Positions 34,214-43,548 of a DNA stretch of 64,000 bases are shown piece by piece. A program made the position numbers and the translations under genes. The notes beneath the pieces were generated by a model. That model saw only the letters and a program-made list of their open reading frames with translations, searched no databases and was not told the origin of the DNA. Position 1 is the stretch's first letter; every line of letters begins with the position of its first letter. Origin of the DNA: Williamwhitmania taraxaci (lineage in GTDB: Bacteria; Bacteroidota; Bacteroidia; Bacteroidales; Williamwhitmaniaceae); NCBI RefSeq assembly GCF_900096565.1, contig NZ_FMYP01000011.1, forward strand, positions 1 through 64,000, written 5' to 3'.

Positions 34214-35293
34214 ATGAAAACAAGGATGTTTTTGACAATGTTAGTGGCTCTCGCCGCATTTTCTTCCTGTTCAAAAGATGAAGATCCTGCTCCTCTTACA
34301 AAAGAGCAAGCGAAAGCTGAAGTTGTCACTTTAAAAGCCAACTATGCTACCGAAATGAAGGCAATGGATAACAATGAGGGCGTTAAAGTTTTAGAGAGTT
34401 TTGACGGTCTTAATTTGCCTTTCGAACTGCCTGGTGGAGAAATGTCGCGTAGCCAGATTAACGCTTTCTATTCCAACGTGGAGCAGGTTAAAAGTAGCGA
34501 TATCTCTTCGCTAAAAAGAAGTATTGGTGAGTACGACGATACATTCGTGTTTAAGGATTATGTAGGCACATGGGAATGGAATGGAAACACTAAAGAATTC
34601 AAAAAAACATCAACAACGCCATCCGATAAAATAGTGCTAAAGTTCCCATATCCAAGTAATAGCGCAACCAATAATGCTGTATACACTATTACCAAGAGTA
34701 GTTTTACGTCAGAATCAGATGGTGGTGAGTTTGCAGCTAATATTACGCTGAGCGGTAGTGAGGTATATAATATTTCGCTTTCTGCATCAGGTGGCAATTC
34801 TTTTTCCTCTCTCAACTATAATAGTAAGACTGTTTACACTTCACTAACCACACCTAAAGTTAGCTACGAACACAACAACTCAATGAACATTAGTGGTTCT
34901 GATTCAAAACTTTCAGTGAAAGCTTCCTATTCAGTGAAAAAGAATGGGGAAATTGTGTTGGCTGGTGATTATGATGTTACTTCATCAACAAGCAATAATG
35001 CAGCTACAGTTGTTATGAAGTCAACCCTTCGTATTGTAAATATTAAATTTGTGTATGAAGTTTCCTATAGTGCCAATTCTGGCGACGGATCAGCAAGTAT
35101 GAATCAGAATATTAAAATGGGTGTTTATAAGGTGGATGGAGCAAAGATTGGTGACATAAAATACGAGAGTGTTAATGGAACTGTAGTTGCTATTTTCTAC
35201 TATACCAGTGGTGAGAAGGTTCCTGCTCTGGAATTATTTGGTGACGTATTTAAGGCGTGGAATGATCTGTATGGTAAAATGCTTAAATTTTAG
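34214..35293 (+). CDS. Unrecognised lipoprotein
   Basis: A 359-residue lipoprotein with signal peptide ending in FSSC (C19). A Ser/Thr/Asn-rich, beta-strand-rich body follows, containing many GSxxY and NSFSS-type turns. I do not recognise a named family. The part after about residue 170 looks like repeated amphipathic strands (SLSASGG, VKASYSVKKNGE, SYSANSGDGS), which may be a beta-sandwich or barrel-like domain. It is monocistronic with its own promoter and a strong terminator. It is likely exposed on the cell surface or in the periplasm. Confidence 0.7.
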   Translation: MKTRMFLTMLVALAAFSSCSKDEDPAPLTKEQAKAEVVTLKANYATEMKAMDNNEGVKVLESFDGLNLPFELPGGEMSRSQINAFYSNVEQVKSSDISSLKRSIGEYDDTFVFKDYVGTWEWNGNTKEFKKTSTTPSDKIVLKFPYPSNSATNNAVYTITKSSFTSESDGGEFAANITLSGSEVYNISLSASGGNSFSSLNYNSKTVYTSLTTPKVSYEHNNSMNISGSDSKLSVKASYSVKKNGEIVLAGDYDVTSSTSNNAATVVMKSTLRIVNIKFVYEVSYSANSGDGSASMNQNIKMGVYKVDGAKIGDIKYESVNGTVVAIFYYTSGEKVPALELFGDVFKAWNDLYGKMLKF

Positions 35294-35312
35294 TTGATAA
35301 CCTTTTTATTTG

Positions 35313-35344
35313 ATAGTCGCTCCCTTGGGAGCGACTATTTTTTT
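35313..35344 (+). terminator. Terminator after the lipoprotein gene
   Basis: ATAGTCGCTCCC and GGGAGCGACTAT form a perfect 12-bp stem with a 2-nt centre, followed by a T-run. Confidence 0.92.
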
Positions 35345-35592
35345 GTCAAAATATTGCATACTAATTGCAATAGTTGGTAGTATTGATGCAGCCATTGATT
35401 TCCGTTCATCAAAACAGGTTGCAGCCATTTTGTATGGTCAACTTTATACTTTACTTTATATGACAATGTATTAGCCATTTTCAAGAAATCTTTTTAGAAT
35501 CGTCTGCTTGATTATTCTTATCGCTTTTATTGTTGCGATAGGAAAATATAAACTAATGTTGTATTTTGCATTACAACCAAATTCGAAATATT

Positions 35593-36222
35593 ATGAAACG
35601 TTTATTCTTATCGATTTGCGCATTAGTGTTTATGATTTCTGTGGCTAATGCCCAGCTATTTAAGTTTGGAATTAAAGCAGGGGTTAGTTCCTCCAGAATT
35701 AAGTTTGATACTAAGACTCTTAATAATGGCACCAATGATTATGAAATAAAATCAGGTGACGCACTCGTAGGTATGCACTTCGGTTTTGTAAGTAGAGTGC
35801 AACTTCTCGGTCTGTTCGTCCAACCCGAGCTCTACTTTTCTTCAACTGGCGGCGATGTTAAGATTAAGAACATTACAGCTAATACTGAAACTATTAAAAA
35901 GCAAAAATTTAGCCGAATTGATATTCCTGTGTTAGTGGGTTGGAAGTTTGGCCCTGCTCGGGTTGGCGTAGGCCCAGTTGCCTCCATCATTATTGCCGAT
36001 AAAGCTGTTCTTAAGGAGTATACCGGGTATGAAGAGCAGTTCAATAAGGCCACTTTTGGTTACCAAGTTGGAGTAGGGTTGGATTTATGGAAGTTAGGTG
36101 TTGATCTTCGGTATGAAGGAAGCCTTAGCAAACTTGGCGATGGAGTTAAAATTGGTGGTCAAACCAGATCATTCGATAGTCGTAACTCTCAAGTTTTGGC
36201 AAGTGTATCTCTATATTTTTAG
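35593..36222 (+). CDS. Outer-membrane beta-barrel protein (PorT-like)
   Basis: A 209-residue protein with signal peptide (cleavage near SVANAQ) and a pattern FKFGIKAGVSSSRI at the mature N-terminus typical of OMP_b-brl_2/PorT-type barrels. The C-terminus ends in VSLYF with a terminal Phe. The start at 35593 (MKRLF) is preferred over an upstream in-frame Met because it begins a standard signal peptide. It forms an eight-strand-type barrel in the outer membrane. Function is unknown; some relatives belong to type IX secretion. Confidence 0.85.
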   Translation: MKRLFLSICALVFMISVANAQLFKFGIKAGVSSSRIKFDTKTLNNGTNDYEIKSGDALVGMHFGFVSRVQLLGLFVQPELYFSSTGGDVKIKNITANTETIKKQKFSRIDIPVLVGWKFGPARVGVGPVASIIIADKAVLKEYTGYEEQFNKATFGYQVGVGLDLWKLGVDLRYEGSLSKLGDGVKIGGQTRSFDSRNSQVLASVSLYF

Positions 36223-36291
36223 TTGATATATGGCTGTTAAACGCGTTCCATACGTCGTTTGAGTGTAGCCTGTTTTTACAAAAGCAACAGG

Positions 36292-37677
36292 ATGAGTATT
36301 ATTAATAGTATTGATATGGAGGCAAATTTGTTTGTAATAATTACAAGCATTATTGTAGTCCTATTGATCCTACTGATAATACTCATTTTGGTTGTAATTA
36401 AGTCAAGAAAAACTGTTCTTTGGCAGAAGAGCCTTATGGCGCAATTCTTTGACGATAACCAATCAAAAGAGGCTCGCATTCAAGAGTTAATGCTCGAAAA
36501 AAAAGGGTTAATACGAAAGCTTGGAGATGCTCGTGCTAAGGTCGATGAAGCTAATTTGTTGAAATCGAATTTTTTGGCAAATATGTCGCATGAGTTACGC
36601 ACTCCAATGAATGGAATCATTGGTTTTACACAACTGCTTAGGGATGAATTAACTCCCGATAAGCGCGAACAATATGTTGGAATTGTTGTAGATAGTGGCG
36701 AACAGCTTGTTCAATTGCTCGATAATATTGTGGATATTTCCCGAATGGATGCTGGTGTGATTTCCTTTAATCGATCACCTTGTAACCTCGACGAGATGCT
36801 TTTTGATCTTTTTACCCAGTTTAATGAGATAAAATACAAGCAAGATAAGGATGATCTGATTTTGAGATTCTATAATTTAGCTGACGACCAGGTTAATATT
36901 ATTAACACCGATTGTGTTCGATTACGCCAAGTTTTCTCCAACCTGATTGGGAATGCGCTTAAGTTTACTCATAAAGGGATTATCGAATTTGGTTTTACCA
37001 ATAGTAGTGACCATGAATTACTTTTCTTTGTTAAGGATACCGGTATTGGCATTCCTGAGGAAAAACAGTGTATTGTTTTTGAGCGATTTCGTCAAGTAGA
37101 ACAAGGATCAACCCGGAAATATGGTGGGACTGGTCTAGGGCTTTATATCTCCAAGCAGATAATCAATGGTTTGAACGGAAAAATATGGTTTGAATCCACA
37201 CCAGAGCAAGGATCTATATTCTACTTTACTTTACCCTATGAAAGTGTTGAAATAAAAGAAGATATTTCATTTTTTCACACTACTCAAAGGGCCTTCTCTT
37301 GGGCCAATATGGTTATTCTTGTGGTGGAGGAAAAGGAATCGAACTATCAACATCTCGAGAACCTGCTTAAAGATACTGAGGCTACCTTAATTTGGGCAAA
37401 GAATGATGCGGAGACAATAAGCATGTGCCTCAATGGAGATGCGCCGAACATTGTATTAATGGATAATCAAATGTACAATGTTGATGGGGGTGAAACTATA
37501 CAGGAAATTAGGAAGCATAAGTCTAAGTCTGAACTCCCTATAATCATTCACACGGATTATGCCCTGCCAAACGATAATCTTCAATACCTTGAGGTGGGAT
37601 GCAATGATTATATTGCAAAACCGATCAATCAGGAAGCCTTACTCAACAAGATTGATCGGTTTCTTTCTAAAGCCTAA
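36292..37677 (+). CDS. Hybrid sensor histidine kinase/response regulator
   Basis: A 461-residue hybrid kinase with one N-terminal transmembrane helix. HisKA has SHELRTPMNG (H100 from this start), then HATPase with NLIGNALKF, DTGIGIP and GGTGLGLYIS, then a receiver domain. The receiver keeps the phospho-Asp (VLMDNQM), Thr (IIHTDYA) and Lys (IAKPI), but its acidic pair is EE rather than DD (VVEEKE). There is no periplasmic sensor domain, so the signal is probably membrane-borne or cytosolic. It converges with kdsA, overlapping its stop codon. The start at 36292 is the likeliest of three possible Met codons (36259, 36292 and 36316). Confidence 0.92.
   Translation: MSIINSIDMEANLFVIITSIIVVLLILLIILILVVIKSRKTVLWQKSLMAQFFDDNQSKEARIQELMLEKKGLIRKLGDARAKVDEANLLKSNFLANMSHELRTPMNGIIGFTQLLRDELTPDKREQYVGIVVDSGEQLVQLLDNIVDISRMDAGVISFNRSPCNLDEMLFDLFTQFNEIKYKQDKDDLILRFYNLADDQVNIINTDCVRLRQVFSNLIGNALKFTHKGIIEFGFTNSSDHELLFFVKDTGIGIPEEKQCIVFERFRQVEQGSTRKYGGTGLGLYISKQIINGLNGKIWFESTPEQGSIFYFTLPYESVEIKEDISFFHTTQRAFSWANMVILVVEEKESNYQHLENLLKDTEATLIWAKNDAETISMCLNGDAPNIVLMDNQMYNVDGGETIQEIRKHKSKSELPIIIHTDYALPNDNLQYLEVGCNDYIAKPINQEALLNKIDRFLSKA
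37618..37662. terminator. Inverted repeat inside the histidine kinase 3' end, likely terminator of kdsA
   Basis: AAACCGATCAATC (37618-37630) and GATTGATCGGTTT (37650-37662) are perfect 13-bp arms separated by 19 bp, lying within the last codons of the kinase gene. On the minus strand the hairpin is followed by TTTT just after the kdsA stop, so it can end kdsA transcripts. On the plus strand Ts follow but are interrupted. Confidence 0.55.
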
Positions 37678-38492
37678 AGATTGTTTACAGCCTTTCTTAG
37701 CTTAACTAAGCGGGTAAGAAGCCATTCCAGTTTATCCAGATGTAACATATTTGCACCGTCCGACATGGCAATTGCTGGATTCGGATGCGTTTCTAAGAAG
37801 AGACCATCTACTCCAACCGCAATTCCGGCTCGTGCAACAGTATCAATTAAATCAGGCCGACCTCCGGTTATTCCTCCAGCTTGGTTTGGCTGTTGTAGTG
37901 AATGTGTAATATCCAATATTACGGGCAATCCGGTTTTTTGCATTTCAGGGATTCCTCGGTAGTCAATAATAAGGTCTTGGTAGCCAAAGGTGGTTCCTCT
38001 ATCGGTTAGCATTACGCGATTATTTCCCGTTTCAAATACCTTTTGAGCAGCAAATTTCATTCCTTCAGGACTAAGGAATTGGCCTTTCTTAATATTCACA
38101 ATTTTCCCAGTTCTTCCTGCAGCTTCAAGTAGGTCAGTTTGGCGACAAAGAAATGCCGGAATTTGAAGAATATCCGCATATTCCGCAGCCATTGCTGCTT
38201 CATCGGGGTTGTGAATATCGGTGACGATAGGCACATTTAACTCCTTTTTTATGCGTCCAAGTAGCTTTAGCGCCTCCATATCCCCAATTCCTTGGAATGA
38301 ATCCAACTTGGAGCGGTTGGCCTTCCGATAGGACGCCTTGAAAACAAACGGTATTTTTAATTTGTCGGTTATCTCCTTTATCCTGAGTGCAGTATTGTAG
38401 GTTATCTCTTCTGTTTCAACTACACACGGCCCAGCTAAAAGGAAAAAGTTACCACTGTCGGTATTTCGTAAGTTTGGTAAGTCGTAAAGCAT
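37674..38492 (-). CDS. kdsA: 3-deoxy-8-phosphooctulonate synthase (KDO-8-P synthase)
   Basis: A 272-residue TIM-barrel enzyme, full length. Motifs include the PEP-binding LAGPCVVE, KASYRKANRSKLDSFQGIG, and the ITHSLQQPN and GLFLETHPNPAIAMSDG segments. It condenses PEP with arabinose-5-phosphate for Kdo in lipopolysaccharide. It is the second gene of a minus-strand pair with rarA upstream (29 bp gap), but they are functionally unrelated. It converges with the histidine kinase, sharing 3 bp at the stop codons. Confidence 0.95.
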   Translation of the reverse strand: MLYDLPNLRNTDSGNFFLLAGPCVVETEEITYNTALRIKEITDKLKIPFVFKASYRKANRSKLDSFQGIGDMEALKLLGRIKKELNVPIVTDIHNPDEAAMAAEYADILQIPAFLCRQTDLLEAAGRTGKIVNIKKGQFLSPEGMKFAAQKVFETGNNRVMLTDRGTTFGYQDLIIDYRGIPEMQKTGLPVILDITHSLQQPNQAGGITGGRPDLIDTVARAGIAVGVDGLFLETHPNPAIAMSDGANMLHLDKLEWLLTRLVKLRKAVNNL

Positions 38493-38521
38493 ATCGTTTT
38501 TTTTTTACAAAATTAAGAAAA

Positions 38522-39802
38522 CTAAAATGAATACTTTCCCTTCCACAGGCTATTCTGCTTCAGTAGTAACTCTTTTTCCTTGCTATTATTCCCAGGGTTG
38601 TAGAATACCGTTCGAGATATCTTCTCTGGAAGATACTCTTGATCAGCAAAATTGCCATCAAAACTATGTGCGTATTGGTATTCTTTACCGTAGCCAATAT
38701 CTTTCATTAACTTTGTTGGAGCGTTTCTTAAGTGGAGTGGCACAGGTAAATTTCCAGTTTCACCAACTTTTTGAAGCGCAGCATCTATAGCTATGTAGCT
38801 GGAGTTGCTCTTCGGGCTAGTGGCAAGATAAATTGCAACTTCCGAAAGAATAATTCGAGATTCGGGCATTCCAATTACATTAACAGCCTGAAATCCATTA
38901 GTTGCCAGAAGAAGCGCGTTAGGATTCGCTAATCCAATATCTTCTGAAGCCGATATTATGAGCCTTCGTGCAATGAATTTTGGATCTTCTCCGCCTTCAA
39001 TCATTCGTGCCAACCAGTATACGGCTGCCTGAGGATCGCTGCCGCGAATAGATTTGATTAGTGCACTGGCAATATCGTAATGTTGCTCGCCATTCTTATC
39101 ATAAAGAGCAATATTCTCTTGAAGGCGACTAGTTACGATAAGGTTGGACACGATTATGGTCTCTTCCTCGGAAGCTCCAACAACAATTTCAAGGATATTC
39201 AGGAGTTTTCGTGCATCGCCTCCTGCAAATCGAAGTATTGCATCGGTTTCTTCAATAATAACTGTCTTTTGCTTAAGGAAAAGGTCTGTGGTAAGCGCTC
39301 TTTCGAGCAATTTGAGCATGTCCGCATCTTCCAGCGACTTGAGTATAAATACCTGACATCGTGATAATAGTGGCGATATTACCTCAAACGATGGATTCTC
39401 TGTGGTGGCTCCAATTAGAGTAACAATTCCTTGTTCAACTGCACTTAATAGGGAATCTTGTTGGGCTTTATTAAAACGATGGATTTCATCGATAAATAGA
39501 ATTGGTGGTGCTGAGTTGAAAAATTGCAGTTTTTTTGCTTTCTCGAAGACCTCTCTTACCTCTTTTACTCCAGAATTAATAGCATTTAGGACAAAAATAT
39601 TGCGGTTCAGCTCGTGGGCTACTAATTTTGCCAACGTAGTTTTACCAACACCTGGAGGCCCCCAAAGCAAGAATGAGGGAAGGTTTCCCGATTCAATTGC
39701 TCGGCGAAGAATGGCACCTTTACCCACAAGATGCGCTTGGCCGAGGTAATCCTCAATCTTTGTTGGCCTTAGCCTTTCGGCTAACGGAGTTTGGTTATCC
39801 AT
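38522..39802 (-). CDS. rarA: Replication-associated recombination protein RarA (MgsA family AAA+ ATPase)
   Basis: A 426-residue AAA+ protein with Walker A GPPGVGKTTLA (about 49-59), Walker B LFIDEIHRFNKAQQD and the sensor/arginine-finger regions (GATTENPSFE). The C-terminal clamp-loader-like and oligomerisation part is intact (WLARMIEGGEDPKFIARR). RarA/MgsA acts at stalled replication forks. It is probably co-transcribed with kdsA. Confidence 0.95.
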   Translation of the reverse strand: MDNQTPLAERLRPTKIEDYLGQAHLVGKGAILRRAIESGNLPSFLLWGPPGVGKTTLAKLVAHELNRNIFVLNAINSGVKEVREVFEKAKKLQFFNSAPPILFIDEIHRFNKAQQDSLLSAVEQGIVTLIGATTENPSFEVISPLLSRCQVFILKSLEDADMLKLLERALTTDLFLKQKTVIIEETDAILRFAGGDARKLLNILEIVVGASEEETIIVSNLIVTSRLQENIALYDKNGEQHYDIASALIKSIRGSDPQAAVYWLARMIEGGEDPKFIARRLIISASEDIGLANPNALLLATNGFQAVNVIGMPESRIILSEVAIYLATSPKSNSSYIAIDAALQKVGETGNLPVPLHLRNAPTKLMKDIGYGKEYQYAHSFDGNFADQEYLPEKISRTVFYNPGNNSKEKELLLKQNSLWKGKYSF

Positions 39803-39914
39803 TTTTTTTGTGTAAAAATAGTATATTCTCCGATTTCTTACGAACCATATTATAAGGGTTACTGTTAATTCAGAAGAAATTAATACATTTCAGCAAATTT
39901 TAAACAAACCTGCT

Positions 39915-40985
39915 ATGAAAAAGAAAACCTTCTTACTTCGATTAGGGCTGATTGGCTTGATCGCCTATACACCAATGAGCTTGGTAGCCCAACAGGATGT
40001 TACTGCTTTTTTAAGAGTGAGCCAACAGGATGCAACCAAGCTATCTGAAGCTTATTTAAGGCCGTTTGGCAAGGGATTGGGATGGGGGTTGAGTGGTAGT
40101 TGGTATAATAGCGGCAAGCCTCATAAATTGGGTGGTTTTGACCTTACATTCTCTCTTAATACTGTTATTGTTCCTTCATCGGATAAGAGTTTTGACGTAA
40201 ATAGTTTAGGACTAAATAATGTTTCTCTTGTAACTGGTCAGAATTCCTCTTCTCCAACTGTATCGGGTGGTGGAAGTGGACCCAAAGTGAAGTATAATGG
40301 AACGGTTGATGTTGGAGGAGTTCCTGTTAACCAGAGTGTTCAGTTTACCTTACCTAGTGGTGGGAATTTAAGCGCAATACCGGTTCCCATACTCCAAGCT
40401 GGTGTTGGACTACCTTTTCATACCGAAATTGTGGGGCGCTTTGTTCCTAAAACTGATATTCCCGATGTTGGCAACGTGAGCTTGTGGGGTATTGGTATTA
40501 AAAACGAATTTAAAGAGCTTATACCGGGCATAAGCCTGCTTCCATTTAGCCTTTCGGCCATGGTTGGGTATACAAGCTTTAATTCGGATATAGATATATC
40601 ATATAAGCCAGAGGCTTCGGCACCAAGTGCATCCTACTACAATGATCAAATGCTTAATATTAAATCTTCGGCTATTGCCACTCGATTAATTATTTCAAAA
40701 TCGATACCTGTTCTTACAGTTTATGCTGGCTTGGGATATAATATCACCAAAACTACAATGGATTTAAAAGGTAATTTCCCGGTAGGATTGGAGCAACAAG
40801 GCGGGAATGTTGTGGTATCTGGAAATCAAAATTGGACTGATCCATTTAGCCTTTCCTTTAAGAATAATGGAGTTTCTGCTAATGCAGGGATTCGTATAAA
40901 ACTTGCAATTATTGCCTTCCATATTGATTATACCTTGTCCAAATACTCAACGGTTAATGCGGGTATTGGTATAAATTTTAGATAG
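39915..40985 (+). CDS. DUF6588-like secreted protein
   Basis: A 356-residue protein with signal peptide (cleavage near SLVAQQ). The mature part begins QQDVTAFLRVSQQDATKLSEAYLRPFGKGLG and continues with repeated beta-strand segments ending in GIGINFR. This resembles the DUF6588 family of Bacteroidetes, probable outer-membrane or periplasmic barrel-like proteins. The family call is from memory of the N-terminal pattern and moderately sure. It is monocistronic and followed by a strong bidirectional terminator shared with the convergent sensor gene. Confidence 0.65.
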   Translation: MKKKTFLLRLGLIGLIAYTPMSLVAQQDVTAFLRVSQQDATKLSEAYLRPFGKGLGWGLSGSWYNSGKPHKLGGFDLTFSLNTVIVPSSDKSFDVNSLGLNNVSLVTGQNSSSPTVSGGGSGPKVKYNGTVDVGGVPVNQSVQFTLPSGGNLSAIPVPILQAGVGLPFHTEIVGRFVPKTDIPDVGNVSLWGIGIKNEFKELIPGISLLPFSLSAMVGYTSFNSDIDISYKPEASAPSASYYNDQMLNIKSSAIATRLIISKSIPVLTVYAGLGYNITKTTMDLKGNFPVGLEQQGGNVVVSGNQNWTDPFSLSFKNNGVSANAGIRIKLAIIAFHIDYTLSKYSTVNAGIGINFR

Positions 40986-41040
40986 TTATAATTCTTGATC
41001 TTTGCAGTAAGACAGAATGGCATAACAATTGAATATGAAA

Positions 41041-41073
41041 AAAGAGAGGGTGTCAACGACACCCTCTCTTTTA
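41041..41073. terminator. Bidirectional terminator
   Basis: AAAAGAGAGGGTGTC and GACACCCTCTCTTTT form a perfect 15-bp stem with an AAC loop. The flanking A and T runs serve both the plus-strand gene and the minus-strand sensor gene, whose stop is at 41071. Confidence 0.9.
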
Positions 41074-43386
41074 TTTATGAGTAAAATCCGTTATGTTATG
41101 AGCTATCTTAAGTATTTTGTAGATCTTTCGATTCTCATCATATATTGGAGTGTAGGTCTCCAAAAAGGTATACGTTTCATTGTTAACTTTCAGCTTTGTA
41201 GTTTCCTTCTTTATAACCCCTCGGCGTAAATCATTCCAGAATTTGTCGTATTCTTTTTTCTGTTTTGCATCAAGAACAATATTAGCCGAGTGATGCTCTC
41301 CAATGACAGCTTCTCTGGGTTTATTGAGCACGGCAACAAAGGCGTCATTTACGCTAGTTATTCTGCCATCGAGGCTATATTCAACTACGTAACTGGATGC
41401 ATTGAGCGCATTGATTAGCGACTCCATTTCACCTGTTTTTCTTGCAGCTTCCTCCTGGGTTGCTTGTAACTCTTCCATGTTTTGTCGCATCTCCTCTTCT
41501 TGAGACGCCAGCTCCTCCGATTGTTGCCGTGAGGCCTCGAGCAGTTCCACTGTTCTAATGTTTATCTTAACATTCGAAAGGGTGGCTGCAATAGTTTCAC
41601 CAATTTTTTCAATAAACTCAACAACGTAATCTTCTATTATCTCCAGTGAGGCTATTTCAATTACACCAAAGACATCATCATTCAACGTTAGAGGCACTAA
41701 AAGGAGGCAGGTTGGTGATTTCTCTCCCAATCCAGAAGCAATAGTTATGTAACCCTCTGGTATTTCCGTTAAGTAAATTGTTTCCGACTCTTGGGCACAA
41801 CGTCCTACAAGGCCTTCACTTATTTCAACTCGCTTTTCTAAAAACTTTCGCTTATCGTATGCGTAGCAAGATTTTAGTTCTAAGTACTTATCGGAGGCGT
41901 TATCTTCATTCTTTAGAAATAAGCCACCCAAATTGCAGTTGCTATACTTAACTAGGTTGGATATTACTTGATAGGATAATTCCTCTAGGTTGTTGTTATT
42001 TTGTCGAAGGATTTCGGCGAACATTGCGAGCCCTCTTGTGGCCCAACTATGCTTTTCATCTTCCTGCCGCCTCACTTCTTCTTGGTTTTTTGAATGGACT
42101 AAACTCTTCTGCATCTCTAGTAGTGCCTTACCAAGCATATCGTTTCTACCCAAACTTTGGTAGTTGACCTCAAGATTTCCCACGCCAATCTCCTTTGCAA
42201 ACTCTGTAGTTTTCCCTAGACCCTGTATTAAGGTGTTTACAGATGTGCTTATATCCTCAATCTCATCACCGGTATTGGCTTCTAGTAGGTTGTTTGTATC
42301 AAATTCCCCTTTTGCTAAACTTCTGATTACGCTTATGGTCCTTACAAGGGGATGGGTAATGTTATAGGCCAATACCCACAAAACTCCCATCAAGAGAAGG
42401 AATCCAAACACTCCAATCATTAGGCTATTTCGAAAAGCGATATCTGCCTCTTTAACAAGAACTTTCAGGGGTGCAACTATAGCGATAGACCATGGTGTTT
42501 TCGATTTCCCAATAAATATTGGTGCATAGGAGACATAAACAGTCGAGGCAAGTGAGGAATCGAGGGTTGAATAGTTGAAGGCTTTTCCTGTTTTAATCTG
42601 TTCTGAGATATTATTCAGGCTATCCAGTAAAGGCATTACTTCCTTGATCTTCTTTCCAACTAATTCTCGGTTTGGATGCGCTACAATTGCTCCATCGTTC
42701 GATACTAAGTAAGCGAAGCTGTTTTCAAAAGGTTTTATGCTTTCTACAATTGGCTGGAATCGTTCAAGGGAGAGATCCAATCCAAAAACTCCCAAAAATC
42801 TATTATTTTCAATCAGTGGCACACAAACAGAGGATTCTAAGATAGGTTTTCCTCCTTCTAAATAGGTAAACCAATAGGGATTAAGAACTGTTTCCTCTTT
42901 AGATTGCTTCATTAAGAAGTAAGCTCCAGTTACATTATCTCCATCCAAATTTAATATTTCTTCCTTATACCGAAGTGCATTATTTTCCCACCAGAAGGTA
43001 TAGCGTTGGCGTCCATAATCCTTTTTATAAGTGGAATCAAAGGTGCTAATCTCAAAGTTAACCCATACCGAGAGAAATTCTGGATTTTCAACCGCTACTC
43101 CTTCGAGGGCACGCTTAATGCTTTCAACCTGCTGGTTCTTGGGGATGTCTTTGATTTTGGAAAGGGAATGCGCTAGGCCTCGGGTCATGTTCATATCGAC
43201 ATTGAGGTTAGCCTTAGTCAGATTTGCATTTTCACGAGCATAGGCATCCGCAATTTCCTTCGCATCCTTGAGGGCAAGGTTTTGTAACTTGGCGCTCATG
43301 TACCCCATGGAGGCGGTATATACGATTGCAGTAACCGTGAGAATAGAGAGCAAAAGCTTTGTTCTAATTTTTAGCTTGATTCTCAT
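41071..43386 (-). CDS. Cache-HAMP-GAF-PAS sensor protein without output domain
   Basis: A 771-residue membrane sensor with two transmembrane helices (about 8-30 and 315-338). They flank a double Cache periplasmic domain (GVFGLDLSLERFQPIV, VAHPNRELVGKKI). HAMP follows (HPLVRTISVIRSLAKGEFD), then a linker, a GAF domain (about 445-600), a coiled coil (SEELASQEEEMRQNMEELQ) and a C-terminal PAS domain ending in AHNITDFTHK. No kinase, GGDEF or methyl-accepting signalling domain is present. It may act with a partner protein. It is monocistronic and converges with the DUF6588-like gene. Confidence 0.88.
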   Translation of the reverse strand: MRIKLKIRTKLLLSILTVTAIVYTASMGYMSAKLQNLALKDAKEIADAYARENANLTKANLNVDMNMTRGLAHSLSKIKDIPKNQQVESIKRALEGVAVENPEFLSVWVNFEISTFDSTYKKDYGRQRYTFWWENNALRYKEEILNLDGDNVTGAYFLMKQSKEETVLNPYWFTYLEGGKPILESSVCVPLIENNRFLGVFGLDLSLERFQPIVESIKPFENSFAYLVSNDGAIVAHPNRELVGKKIKEVMPLLDSLNNISEQIKTGKAFNYSTLDSSLASTVYVSYAPIFIGKSKTPWSIAIVAPLKVLVKEADIAFRNSLMIGVFGFLLLMGVLWVLAYNITHPLVRTISVIRSLAKGEFDTNNLLEANTGDEIEDISTSVNTLIQGLGKTTEFAKEIGVGNLEVNYQSLGRNDMLGKALLEMQKSLVHSKNQEEVRRQEDEKHSWATRGLAMFAEILRQNNNNLEELSYQVISNLVKYSNCNLGGLFLKNEDNASDKYLELKSCYAYDKRKFLEKRVEISEGLVGRCAQESETIYLTEIPEGYITIASGLGEKSPTCLLLVPLTLNDDVFGVIEIASLEIIEDYVVEFIEKIGETIAATLSNVKINIRTVELLEASRQQSEELASQEEEMRQNMEELQATQEEAARKTGEMESLINALNASSYVVEYSLDGRITSVNDAFVAVLNKPREAVIGEHHSANIVLDAKQKKEYDKFWNDLRRGVIKKETTKLKVNNETYTFLETYTPIYDENRKIYKILKIAHNITDFTHK

Positions 43387-43518
43387 TGGATTGGTTTGTT
43401 GATTGTTTCAGCCACCAAAATAAGCAAAAAAAAGGATCATTGCAGAGATTTTGGCTGAGAAAAGAACATATTATTGTAGTCATTTGCACATACATTTTAC
43501 CAATTTGTGGATTTTAAC

Positions 43519-43526
43519 TAGGTTTG
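43519..43526 (+). promoter_or_regulatory. -7 box upstream of fabG
   Basis: TAGGTTTG matches TAnnTTTG, 22 bp before the fabG ATG at 43549. No -33 TTTG is seen at the ideal distance. Confidence 0.5.
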
Positions 43527-43548
43527 TAAAAACTAATTTGTAATAACC

